This document shows, in pieces, positions 1-6,373 of a DNA stretch of 15,302 bases. The notes beneath the pieces are model-generated. The model had not been told where the DNA came from, did not search any database, and was given only the letters and a program-made list of their open reading frames with translations. Positions within the stretch are counted from its first letter, which is position 1, and each line of letters begins with the position of its first letter. Source of the stretch: JAFAQB01 sp046724555 (GTDB taxonomy: Archaea; Thermoproteota; Nitrososphaeria; Nitrososphaerales; Nitrososphaeraceae); the NCBI GenBank assembly GCA_046724555.1, contig JBKOWU010000326.1, positions 1 to 15,302 on the forward strand, given 5' to 3'. A program made the position numbers and the translations under genes.

Positions 1-330
1 ATCAATAATGAATTTGTTTTTGTTCTCATTACTACTATAAAGTGTAGAAAAGTATTTTACAGTTTCATATTCCTGTCGTAGGTCACATGCAAACTGTAAT
101 ACAAACTACATATAACGATAATAAAGAGAATAATCCCCAAAGGCACTTTGAACTGGCGTTATTCTTATCTAACTCCATATTGTGTGAGTGTCATACTTAT
201 GTACTATCATGGGATTAGTTAGCTATTGTACTGAACTCTTGCTGATTTTAGGAAGCAAAGAATGTTAGAAAGAAAATGCCATAAGAATTACAATTTTCTG
301 CTTTATAGTATATTGACCAAATGATCTTGA
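1..330. other. Leading gene-poor stretch
   Basis: I see no convincing gene here. The reading frames are short and broken. One 31-codon frame on the minus strand encodes a hydrophobic peptide but has no supporting promoter, so I did not call it. The last 30 bases hold the promoter of the small membrane gene that starts at 331. Confidence 0.5.
302..309 (+). promoter_or_regulatory. TATA box of small membrane gene
   Basis: TTTATAGT is centred about 25 bases before the ATG at 331. This is the spacing expected for an archaeal TATA box on a leaderless transcript that starts at the start codon. Confidence 0.5.
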
Positions 331-504
331 ATGGTTCTAGGCCTTTTATGGACAATAATAGTCGTAATTGTTGCAATAATCATCATAGTAGTACTGCTAA
401 AGCTGGTCTTTGCGATTATAGCAATTGGCCCATATGCAGTATATGATTCGCATCAAGACGTTATGAATACCTACAATCTACTGCGGCCTCTGACCAATAC
501 CTAA
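331..504 (+). CDS. Small single-span membrane protein, 57 aa
   Basis: This short gene encodes 57 residues that begin MVLGLLWTIIVVIVAIIIIV. Residues 4-35 are almost entirely Ile, Val, Leu and Ala, interrupted by one Lys at about position 24, and make one transmembrane helix. The tail of about 22 residues is polar (AVYDSHQDVMNTYNLL) and would lie on one side of the membrane. A TATA box at the leaderless distance supports the ATG at 331. A T-rich run follows at about 528-550. I recognise no family, and the function is unknown. The unbiased frame, clear helix and promoter make a real gene likely, although hydrophobic frames can arise by chance in AT-rich DNA. Confidence 0.55.
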   Translation: MVLGLLWTIIVVIVAIIIIVVLLKLVFAIIAIGPYAVYDSHQDVMNTYNLLRPLTNT

Positions 505-525
505 TGGAATCGGAGCAACCGTTGT

Positions 526-560
526 AGTATTTACTACTTTTTTGTTTTTTAGTTTTGTTA
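526..560 (+). terminator. Oligo-T transcription stop
   Basis: Two T-runs (TTTTTTGTTTTTTAG and neighbours) lie just after the small membrane gene. Archaeal RNA polymerase stops at oligo-T without needing a hairpin. The same stretch lies beyond the end of the minus-strand gene at 595, so it may not be specific to either gene. Confidence 0.4.
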
Positions 561-594
561 ACAAAAATTTTATTGGCATTATTCTAGCCTGCCA

Positions 595-945
595 CTATTT
601 TAAGTCCCGAACGTTCTTGTACTCTTCGACTACTCTAACATTTTGATCAGAATCAGGATTGTACGTAGCCTTTTGTCCGTAGGGAGTAGATTTGAATGCC
701 TCAAAATTACGCGCATATTGATCTCCTGGTGGCTCTGAGCCGTGATGATATTTGCCAAGAATCTCTTCCTCACTTATTAAAAGCCATAATACTTTACCAT
801 CGTAAGCATCAGCAACGTATTTTGGAATCCAAAACTTATCTTTTTTTACTGTTCCCTTTTCCAAACGTAAAAAGTTCTGTGACACCTCTTTGATCTCACC
901 TACATCTTTTCAGTCGTTGCTCTTCACCTTTTTACCTTTGAACAT
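595..945 (-). CDS. PRC-barrel-like domain protein with in-frame TGA at codon 12
   Basis: The visible uninterrupted frame starts at a GTG at 885 and gives 96 residues. Coding-like sequence continues upstream to an ATG at 945 through one TGA (910-912): MFKGKKVKSND-stop-KDVGEIKEVSQNF. The part before and after the stop aligns without a break to residues about 17-81 of the 368-residue neighbour. Matches include GKKVKSND with GQEARSID, and GTVKKDKFWIPK with GTINKEKFYIPK. The original start was therefore most likely 945, and the TGA replaced a sense codon such as Gly or Trp. The fold looks like a PRC-barrel (small beta barrel, often a protein-interaction or RNA-processing module). Translation from GTG 885 would lose the first strands. 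The cause could be a real nonsense mutation, a sequencing error, or reinitiation. I do not assume selenocysteine. Confidence 0.7.
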
Positions 946-1098
946 AATCCACAATATTGTTGGTCATTCCCTACTTGCAAATTTATTGTATAGTATTGAT
1001 CAAAAGTTCATTATATATTTTTAATAGTGCGATACTTATCCACTATAAAATAGCCTAAGTTATTGTTAAATGGGATATAGAGTATATAATCTGTTATC

Positions 1099-2205
1099 AT
1101 GGAAGGCGAGATTGATACTACTGATAATATAAACTGGAATACCATAGTAGGCCAGGAAGCAAGAAGTATAGATGACAATGCAGATCTTGGAAAGGTTCAA
1201 GGACTATTTGAGCCATTCATAGTTACCGAAAGAGGAACTATAAATAAAGAAAAATTCTACATTCCAAAATCTCTCATTAAAAGATATACTAACGAGATAT
1301 TGATTTTCGATATAACAGAACAACAAGCAAAAGACTACTGTATGCGAACTACACCTCCATCTGAGTATGAAGAAAAAGGTATTGTACAGATAATATCTGA
1401 TGCAAGATCCAGAGAAGAGGAAGAGACGAAGAAAGAAGAAGGAATAACAAGAACAGATACTCAAGTTGTATCGGTTGAAGGAGAGATTCAGCGAAGAAGA
1501 AGTAAAACATCGCTTTCGAGGGTTGATATTAATGAGGAAGAAATTGCTAACAAGCTGAAGGCTGCAGCCGGCGAATTCAGAGACCTGGTAATTTCAGGCA
1601 CTAAGGTAGCAAAACAAAAGATTAAACAGACACAAGAAATGCTGGAGGAAGAAAAAGCAAAGAGGGATGCAGAAAAGATATCAAAAATGGGTGGTCTGGC
1701 TAGTCAATTTACAAATTCATTTGATGATATTTTATCTGAGATCAAAACAAAAACATATGAAGAACAAGAACACATATACAAAGGATTCATAAAGTTAATT
1801 GAACAACAGCGTGACTTTCTTATAGCAAGAAGAGATTTGGCCGCCAAGTTAAAAGACTCAATACAAAAACCAGTTGTTGGCATTACCAATGATAGTACAA
1901 CAACCGAAAAGCATTCGCTAATAGGAGAAAAGCAACAACAATTAGGAGTTGTCAAAGAACCTGAGTTGCCTTCATCGCAAGAACCACAACTACCAGAAAT
2001 AATTGCTACTATCTCTGCTGAAGATGAATCAAAAACAAAAGCGCAAATAATAACTGCAGCTGAAGAAGAACAACCTTCTGAACAAATAACAGCTTCTACC
2101 GCCAACACTGAATCCCAAATAAAAAAACAAAGTGTAAACCGATCTGGACCTAGTAAAACATCGCCCAAAAACAAATCTCCAAAGATCAAGAAAAAGGGCA
2201 AATAA
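1099..2205 (+). CDS. Three-part protein: PRC-like domain, coiled coil, Lys-rich tail
   Basis: The protein has 368 residues and no signal peptide or membrane span. Residues 17-81 form a PRC-barrel-like domain, seen in GTINKEKFYIPK. Residues 82-145 are charged and low in complexity, with runs of Glu and an RRRSK patch. Residues 146-253 are long heptad-like helices. Residues 254-368 are a disordered Gln/Glu/Pro/Ser stretch ending in a strongly basic tail (SPKNKSPKIKKKGK) that could bind nucleic acid or membrane lipid. The first domain matches the minus-strand gene on the left. Residues 204-252 match the helical gene on the right, so it looks like a fusion of both. An ATAAAA box at about 1044-1050 and a second TATA-like site at 1083-1090 precede the ATG. 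The function is unknown. A structural or scaffolding role is only a guess. Confidence 0.8.
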   Translation: MEGEIDTTDNINWNTIVGQEARSIDDNADLGKVQGLFEPFIVTERGTINKEKFYIPKSLIKRYTNEILIFDITEQQAKDYCMRTTPPSEYEEKGIVQIISDARSREEEETKKEEGITRTDTQVVSVEGEIQRRRSKTSLSRVDINEEEIANKLKAAAGEFRDLVISGTKVAKQKIKQTQEMLEEEKAKRDAEKISKMGGLASQFTNSFDDILSEIKTKTYEEQEHIYKGFIKLIEQQRDFLIARRDLAAKLKDSIQKPVVGITNDSTTTEKHSLIGEKQQQLGVVKEPELPSSQEPQLPEIIATISAEDESKTKAQIITAAEEEQPSEQITASTANTESQIKKQSVNRSGPSKTSPKNKSPKIKKKGK

Positions 2206-2260
2206 TCATCATGACAGAATAGAATCGTATCTTGCAGTTTTACTTTCTGTCTCATTATTG

Positions 2261-2590
2261 TTAAATGCGCTTTACCATCTTTAATCTGGAATCAATGACA
2301 TCCATTTGTTCTTCTAACAACTTTTTATAGGCTGTTAATTGCTTTTCTTGCGTCTCATAGTCTGATTCTTGTTCTATCTCGGCCATTGTATTTTCAAAGT
2401 CTGCAGTTAACTTTTCAAGTCTAGTAGTACCTAGAGCCTGAATGTCATGTGCATCCTTTGTTGGACCAATACCTGTGGTCTCCATGGATTTATCTTTAAG
2501 ATCCTTTACTTTCTCTTCTGTTTTCTTGCCAATAGATTTGACTTTCTCTTTGATTGATTCTGCCGCTTCTTTTGCTGTTTCTTCTGTCAT
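2261..2590 (-). CDS. Charged helical (coiled-coil) protein, 109 aa
   Basis: The protein is nearly all Lys, Glu, Asp and Ala with heptad spacing, and has no Cys, signal or membrane span. Residues 1-38 form a KEKVKSIGKK-type amphipathic helix. A short Gly-Pro linker (TGIGPTKD) follows, then a second helical region to the end. That region, from FENTMAEI through YETQEKQLTAYKKLLEEQ to SRL, aligns with residues 208-247 of the 368-residue protein (FDDILSEI, YEEQEHIYKGFIKLIEQQ, ARR) with one single-residue gap. I chose ATG 2590 because the only upstream in-frame start is a TTG at 2596. A GAGG lies about 10 bases before the ATG. The gene runs convergently with the 368-residue gene and follows the HTH gene by 21 bases, so those two are probably cotranscribed. 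The function is unknown. Confidence 0.75.
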   Translation of the reverse strand: MTEETAKEAAESIKEKVKSIGKKTEEKVKDLKDKSMETTGIGPTKDAHDIQALGTTRLEKLTADFENTMAEIEQESDYETQEKQLTAYKKLLEEQMDVIDSRLKMVKRI

Positions 2591-2611
2591 ATACAATTGT
2601 CCTCGCTATAG

Positions 2612-3103
2612 TTAATAAAAATACCTCCAATATGCTGCAGTACGTAACCATTCAAGAAGACACGATATCAAACCAAAATGTATTATACCTGATCTTATTC
2701 TCTTTATTTTGGATTGATCTACAAATCTTATAGCATCATCAACCACAATAGCATTAGTAAGCGAGTCTAATTTCATTGAGTAACACTCCTTTGCTAATGA
2801 CAATGCTTGTATCTTTTCTCTTTTATCTTCTGTGTTTTGTACTGTATTCCATACTTCTTTTGTAATTGCATTTAGTCCCACAAGACATTTCTCATACTCC
2901 TCAGGCAGCCTTTCATCAATGTATCTTTTGATGTTGTCTTTTGCTTGCTGCCTTAGATATGAAAGATCTCTGTTAATAGTAGGTTGGCTTATTTGCAATA
3001 TCCTTGATATCTCTGACTGGTTATAGCCCTGACTTGCTAACTCTTGTACTTTGTTTCTACGCCATTCTAAACTGCTATTCACTGAGGAGCTCAAATTATT
3101 CAT
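2612..3103 (-). CDS. HTH protein with odd C-terminal tail, 163 aa
   Basis: Residues 12-52 carry a helix-turn-helix of the homeodomain/sigma-4-like kind. Helix 1 lies around EWRRNKVQELASQGY, and the turn and recognition helix are in NQSEISRILQISQPTINRDL. Residues 53-130 are helical and charged, with the pattern DERLPEEYEKCLVGL, and look like the oligomerisation part of a group I associate with soil thaumarchaea and with terminase-small-subunit-like proteins. The last 30 residues (HFGLISCLLEWLRTAAYWRYFY) are hydrophobic and aromatic, unlike the rest. I suspect an out-of-frame or acquired end replacing an acidic tail. The gene probably binds DNA and is likely cotranscribed with the helical gene downstream. 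No clear TATA box is seen at the leaderless distance. Confidence 0.75.
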   Translation of the reverse strand: MNNLSSSVNSSLEWRRNKVQELASQGYNQSEISRILQISQPTINRDLSYLRQQAKDNIKRYIDERLPEEYEKCLVGLNAITKEVWNTVQNTEDKREKIQALSLAKECYSMKLDSLTNAIVVDDAIRFVDQSKIKRIRSGIIHFGLISCLLEWLRTAAYWRYFY

Positions 3104-3203
3104 ATTTCCTTCGTGAAGAAAAATGGTTATTCACATTCACGCATAATCTATTTGTGAAAGCTAGCTTTATGCTTTTCATAGGAAACCACGATCAGCACTA
3201 TTA

Positions 3204-3365
3204 TTATTGTTTATTAATACAATTAAGACACCATTGTTGATCTATTGGAAGAGGCTCTGTTCTTGGTTCAGTACCTCTGGTACTCATACCACTATCCGTA
3301 ACGTCCTGTTCAGACAGAACTCGTACTAGGTATTTTGATTCATTACCACATCTGTCACATTTCAT
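3204..3365 (-). CDS. Zinc-ribbon mini-protein, 53 aa
   Basis: This gene reads from ATG 3365 to TAA 3204. It has the pattern MKCDRCGNES at the start and QQWCLNCINK at the end. The two CxxC knuckles (Cys3, Cys6, Cys46, Cys49) are the ligands of a zinc ribbon. Between them lies a polar loop with Glu/Asp and Arg, and no hydrophobic core is evident. Proteins like this are common in archaea as nucleic-acid or protein adaptors, and the exact role is not known here. A CTATAAG box about 22 bases upstream (3384-3390) fits a leaderless transcript. It lies 100 bases upstream of the HTH gene on the same strand, so it could be cotranscribed with it or stand alone. The paired Cys motifs make chance unlikely. 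Confidence 0.75.
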   Translation of the reverse strand: MKCDRCGNESKYLVRVLSEQDVTDSGMSTRGTEPRTEPLPIDQQWCLNCINKQ

Positions 3366-3418
3366 ATTTCAATATCATCATCGCTTATAGATGACATTAC
3401 ATAATAAAATATAGATGC

Positions 3419-3440
3419 ATAGATAGGGATATCTATCTAT
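3419..3440. promoter_or_regulatory. 8+8 inverted repeat, possible operator
   Basis: ATAGATAG, a 6-base spacer, then CTATCTAT form perfect 8-base arms. The repeat lies between two divergent small genes, and could be a shared operator site. AT-rich DNA makes such arms fairly easy to get by chance, so confidence is low. Confidence 0.3.
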
Positions 3441-3490
3441 ATGGATGTGTACATATATTGTCTCTTCACTTGAAAATGCGAATAGGTATA

Positions 3491-3508
3491 GCCCCTTCCC
3501 AGAAGGGC
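3491..3508. other. Hairpin GCCC(C)TTC-CCA-GAAGGGC
   Basis: This is a 7-base-pair stem with one bulged C and a 3-base loop. It sits in a GC-rich patch that extends to about 3535 and is followed by a T-run at 3537-3541. It could be the end of a small RNA, a terminator-like structure or a transposon remnant. I cannot decide among these. Confidence 0.3.
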
Positions 3509-3578
3509 CAAGGCCGCATAGCCGTAATCACACAGGTTTTTATTTATAGTCATCAATATTGATTTGTGTTAATGCAAT

Positions 3579-3713
3579 ATGGTTAAGATAGAAGAAGGGG
3601 ACGACCTAGGAAAAATATTACAACTTCTTATAGAAACATTAATCAGAGAGCACAAATTAGATCCGAGTACAGCAAATAGCATTATCAACGAAGGAAAACG
3701 AATCAAGCAATAA
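3579..3713 (+). CDS. Small helical protein, 44 aa
   Basis: From ATG 3579 this reads MVKIEEGDDLGKILQLLIET and continues LIREHKLDPSTANSI to a TAA at 3711. The pattern is a soluble two-helix peptide: an acidic N-terminus, then an Ile/Leu amphipathic helix, then a Lys-rich end. An ATG at 3572 stops at once, so 3579 is the start. A TTTATAG about 33 bases upstream is a plausible TATA box with a short leader. The stop is followed by further in-frame TAA codons in a TAA-repeat. I recognise no family. The clean, balanced composition makes it more likely to be a gene than a chance frame. Confidence 0.55.
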   Translation: MVKIEEGDDLGKILQLLIETLIREHKLDPSTANSIINEGKRIKQ

Positions 3714-4079
3714 TAATAATAATACATTCATTGAGCATATTATCGTAAAATGCTAGTTAGTATTATCATTAGCCACCTTGAGTATTCTTAACAGCTTGAG
3801 AATAAAGATAATCTAAATCTACATAGCCGGGATTATTCTACTTCTTTTTTGTCTTTACTGATTCTCTCTTAGGTGCAGATCTGCCAATATCTTACAATAT
3901 ACACCTCAGACTGTAAAACTAGCTTTTGTAAGTCTTTGAATACTATTGTCACTTTGGATAAATGTAATTAGCTGCAAGTCAGTTTTATCCTTTTGTTATT
4001 GGATACAAATATTGCACTCAAGGTAATTTAGATTTAAGTTCTAGATTTTTATCTGCTGCATTATAGTGAGTTTATTAAT
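3714..4079. other. Gene-poor intergenic stretch
   Basis: I see no complete gene here. A TAA trinucleotide run lies at its left edge. On the minus strand, a short frame ending at 3838 gives a basic tail (SAPKRESVKTKKK) that resembles a protein end, but a TAA lies only 17 codons upstream. It may be a decayed gene tail. No convincing promoter is visible. Confidence 0.4.
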
Positions 4080-4292
4080 ATGAAGAAGACTACGACTACG
4101 ACGTTATCATGTGACAAATGCAAAAAGAATGAAGTTCAAATTTATAATGATTGTTGCAACTGCTGTATACCTTGCAATGCTATGGGATACCTGCGTTTAG
4201 GCTCAAAAGTAGTAATAACTACACATAATACTCTAGTATCTTTTCAAAAGTGTCTTTCTCCTTATCGTTGGCATATTCCTGATACCTTGTAA
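4080..4292 (+). CDS. Doubtful Cys-rich small protein, 70 aa
   Basis: The peptide starts MKKTTTTTLSCDKCKKNEVQ and has eight Cys in its first 32 residues or so: C11, C14, C25, C26, C28, C29, C32 and one near 58. CDKC followed by CCNCC and C could bind zinc or other metals. Against this, the last 74 bases overlap the 3' end of the convergent CBS gene, the C-terminal half has no pattern, and the upstream TATA-like CATTATAG is only about 19 bases away. Such Cys density is unusual for chance reading in DNA with little GC. I keep it as a candidate only. A shorter version ending before the overlap is not possible, since no stop occurs. Confidence 0.3.
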   Translation: MKKTTTTTLSCDKCKKNEVQIYNDCCNCCIPCNAMGYLRLGSKVVITTHNTLVSFQKCLSPYRWHIPDTL

Positions 4293-4668
4293 AATCAAGT
4301 GGAGTAATTATACCGACAGGTTTGTTTGAATTGCTAGAATCACCACGATCAACAACAAGCAAATGTCTTACATTGTGTTGTAACATCATATCTGCTGCCT
4401 CTGATGGAGACGATTTAGGACTAATAGTGATAAGAGGAGAAGACATTATTTCTTGGTTTGTAACTGCACTAGCATTTCTGTCATTGTAGCATACCTTTGT
4501 AACTAGATCTCTCTCACTGATTATACCACTTGGGGTACCTTTTTCATCAACTATTAGCAACGAACTGACATTTCTATCTGTCATTTTCTTGGCCGCTTGC
4601 TGAACAGATGCTGTTCCTTGAATAGTTTCTAATTTTTTCCTCATTATATCACTGATCGTGGTAGCCAT
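4219..4668 (-). CDS. CBS domain-pair protein
   Basis: Two CBS domains in tandem fill the protein. The first spans roughly residues 6-60 (ISDIMRKKLETI, then VSSLLIVDEKG and GIISERDLV). The second spans roughly 72-135 (IMSSPLITISPKSSPSEAA, then HLLVVDRGD and GIITPLDF). The IMxxxxxTI and GIIxxxD signatures are those of adenine-nucleotide sensors that often regulate enzymes or transporters. Stand-alone pairs like this are common in archaea, and the partner is unknown. I chose ATG 4668 (MATTISDIM) over 4686 because a TATATTTAAA box at 4704-4713 predicts a start of transcription near 4682, downstream of the earlier ATG. A polar Asn/Ser stretch (GDSSNSNKP) is inserted in the second domain. Confidence 0.88.
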   Translation of the reverse strand: MATTISDIMRKKLETIQGTASVQQAAKKMTDRNVSSLLIVDEKGTPSGIISERDLVTKVCYNDRNASAVTNQEIMSSPLITISPKSSPSEAADMMLQHNVRHLLVVDRGDSSNSNKPVGIITPLDFTRYQEYANDKEKDTFEKILEYYV

Positions 4669-4703
4669 AGTAAGAGTATACAACACTTGGACGCCTTCGC
4701 ATT

Positions 4704-4713
4704 TTTAAATATA
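4704..4713 (-). promoter_or_regulatory. TATA box of CBS gene
   Basis: TATATTTAAA on the minus strand is centred about 40 bases before ATG 4668 and about 23 before ATG 4686. With the usual distance of about 26 bases, transcription would start near 4682 and leave a 14-base leader before 4668. Confidence 0.5.
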
Positions 4714-4867
4714 TCGTCGAGATTTAGGTTCAGATTTTGTGCTCAAAGTTCAGAAATTTCCTTCGTAATGGATGTAGGTCTAGTTCCTATAGATGTCATT
4801 TCTTGCAAATGACTATTTTTCTTCAATATTTCTTATCGATGTTGGATACCAACAATGACTATATAAC

Positions 4868-4918
4868 TTAGTATTGTATGCCTAGTTACGATGTGGTAAC
4901 CTAGTATTCAAATACTAA
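4868..4918. repeat. Nested inverted repeat before htrA promoter
   Basis: Outer arms TTAGTATT (4868-4875) and AATACTAA (4911-4918) are perfect complements. Inside them, CTAGTTAC (4882-4889) pairs with GTAACCTAG (4896-4904) with one bulged C and a 6-base loop. The right side also contains a small palindrome, AGTATT-CA-AATACT. The whole unit ends about 8 bases before the TATA-like box of the protease gene, a position suited to an activator or repressor. Confidence 0.5.
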
Positions 4919-4926
4919 CTTTCGCG

Positions 4927-4965
4927 TTTATATGCAATCACCATCATATATCTATGCGTAGGTGA
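4927..4965 (+). promoter_or_regulatory. htrA promoter and possible ribosome site
   Basis: TTTATATGC (4927-4935) is a TATA box candidate that would start RNA near 4957. AGGTGA (4960-4965), which matches the anti-Shine-Dalgarno region of archaeal 16S rRNA, would then be inside the leader, 15 bases before the ATG. That spacing is longer than usual. Confidence 0.4.
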
Positions 4966-4980
4966 AAAAAGGAAAAGAAT

Positions 4981-5922
4981 ATGATCACTCCTGCTAATGA
5001 AGATTTAATCATAGAGGCAATTGAGAAAGTAGGTAAAAGTGTAGTGAATATTGCCAGTGTAAGAATGATTCAAGACCAGCTATTTAGACTATTTCCAATT
5101 GAAGGTGTAGGTTCAGGGATTATAATAGACAGCAAAGGACTAATACTAACCAATAATCATGTGGTCGACAAGGCAAACAATTTGAAGGTTACGTTAAAAG
5201 ATGGTAATATATTTAATGGAAAGGTGGTAGGTACCGATGATGTTTCAGATTTAGCCGTAATAAAAGTAGACTCAACAGAAGCACTTCCACAAGCACAATT
5301 AGGAAATTCAGATGATTTGAGAATAGGGCAAATTGTAATTGCGATTGGAAACCCTTTTGGTTTGACTGGAGGTCCAACGGTAACAGCCGGAATTGCGAGT
5401 GCATTGAATCGAACCTTGCAATTTGAAAGCGGAGCACTGGAATTAATTCAAACTGATGCCGCAATCAACCCTGGCAATTCAGGAGGACCTTTGGTAAATA
5501 CAAATGGAGAAGTAATAGGAATAAATACTGCCAAGATGCCTTATGCACAGGGTATAGGGTTTGCAGTTCCAATAAATACTGCTAAAGCAATAATGAAAGA
5601 TTTGATAGAAAATGGACGTGTAATAAACAGACCATGGATTGGAATCTCAGCTATTAAGATAACAAGACAATTAACACAGTATTATAAACTGCCATCAAAT
5701 GAAGGTGTGCTTATTGCACAAGTAGAACCACAAAGTCCAGCAGATTATGCTGATTTAAGAAAAGGAGACATTATCGAAGCAATAGATGGAAACAAAATAA
5801 CTGATCCTTCACAAATGTCATCAAATATCAGGAAGAGATCTATTAATGAAAAAATAATAATAACCATTAACAGATACGGAAGACGGTTTGATTGTCAGAT
5901 ACAACTTTTAGCTCGACGTTAG
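4981..5922 (+). CDS. HtrA/DegP-type serine protease, cytosolic
   Basis: The protein has 313 residues: a trypsin-like protease domain (about 15-210) and one PDZ domain (about 218-305). The catalytic triad is visible as His60 (TNNHVV), Asp90 (SDLAVIKV) and Ser167 (NPGNSGGPL). The GxNPFG loop near 123-127 and AVPIN near 195-199 are classic for the family. The PDZ part has GVLIAQVEPQSPA and GDIIEAIDG, which bind the C-termini of substrates or trigger activation. The N-terminus (MITPANEDLIIEAIEKVG) is soluble with no signal peptide or anchor, so the enzyme should act in the cytoplasm, unlike most bacterial DegP. The likely role is degradation or refolding of damaged proteins. Single-PDZ, signal-less members are well known in archaea. 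Confidence 0.93.
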   Translation: MITPANEDLIIEAIEKVGKSVVNIASVRMIQDQLFRLFPIEGVGSGIIIDSKGLILTNNHVVDKANNLKVTLKDGNIFNGKVVGTDDVSDLAVIKVDSTEALPQAQLGNSDDLRIGQIVIAIGNPFGLTGGPTVTAGIASALNRTLQFESGALELIQTDAAINPGNSGGPLVNTNGEVIGINTAKMPYAQGIGFAVPINTAKAIMKDLIENGRVINRPWIGISAIKITRQLTQYYKLPSNEGVLIAQVEPQSPADYADLRKGDIIEAIDGNKITDPSQMSSNIRKRSINEKIIITINRYGRRFDCQIQLLARR

Positions 5923-6013
5923 ACATTGGATCTGTTTTATACAATACACGAAGACAGATTCTACTAGGCTAACGTCGCCTCAACAATACTATGTCATAAT
6001 TCAGTCTTTTGAC

Positions 6014-6199
6014 ATGTTAGAGTTCATTTTTCGTCTTTACAAAGCCAAAATGATCGATGCAGAACTTTGGTCACGATGGGAAGCTACAGCTAAATCAATG
6101 ATGACAATTCCAAAGTTTAAGAAAGTATGGGATAAAATAAAGGATAGTCGTTCACATGAATTTAGAGAACTTGTTGATTCCTTTCCACTAGATGTCTAA
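6014..6199 (+). CDS. Short helical protein, 61 aa, probably N-truncated copy
   Basis: The pattern AKMIDAELWSRWEATAK, then IPKFKKVWDKIK and EFRELVDSF, matches the C-terminal part of the gene at 8941-9422 (NVLNDDEWTGWLHWM, then IGEQWEQIRSEGW and AFENFVN). That fuller copy has an N-terminal membrane helix, which is absent here. The reading frame stays open upstream to about 5912 and still looks similar (QQYYVIIQSFDM against ELAFVYYILFIC), but it holds no ATG, GTG or TTG. The gene thus probably lost its start by deletion next to the protease gene, unless ATG 6014 is used for a shortened protein. The family is of unknown function, common in soil archaea and bacteria to my knowledge. Confidence 0.5.
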   Translation: MLEFIFRLYKAKMIDAELWSRWEATAKSMMTIPKFKKVWDKIKDSRSHEFRELVDSFPLDV

Positions 6200-6373
6200 A
6201 AGCATTGCAAATAAAATTTCACCTAGATAGATACTAAATAAATTATAGGTGTATCACTCCCTCGGGATGCAATGTCCAATATTAGATAAAATTGAATCTT
6301 GTTCATTGAAGATCCATTAAAGAACATCTAACCTAGTTTATTAATGACTCATACTAAAATAAATTAGAATAAA

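Larger units (their letters stand above)
3366..3578. other. Divergent intergenic region with palindrome and GC island
   Basis: This region separates the minus-strand zinc ribbon from the plus-strand 44-residue gene. It contains the zinc-ribbon TATA box (3384-3390), an 8-base-pair inverted repeat (3419-3440) and a short GC-rich patch at about 3491-3535, in otherwise very AT-rich DNA. A TTTATAG at 3543-3549 is the likely TATA box for the 44-residue gene. Confidence 0.5.

Noticed and set aside
595..945. Selenocysteine at the in-frame TGA
   Set aside because: No SECIS-like hairpin is evident and the aligned position is not Cys, so a mutation or error is the simpler reading.
1704..2255. Long minus-strand frame opposite the 368-residue gene
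   Set aside because: It is antisense to a clear coding sequence, very rich in Ser, Cys and Ile, and shows no family or promoter.
3004..3240. 78-codon plus-strand frame
   Set aside because: It overlaps the HTH gene antisense and has no domain; its composition is what chance gives.
3838..3891. Basic protein tail (SAPKRESVKTKKK) on the minus strand
   Set aside because: Only 17 codons are open and no start or larger domain is present, so it remains speculation.
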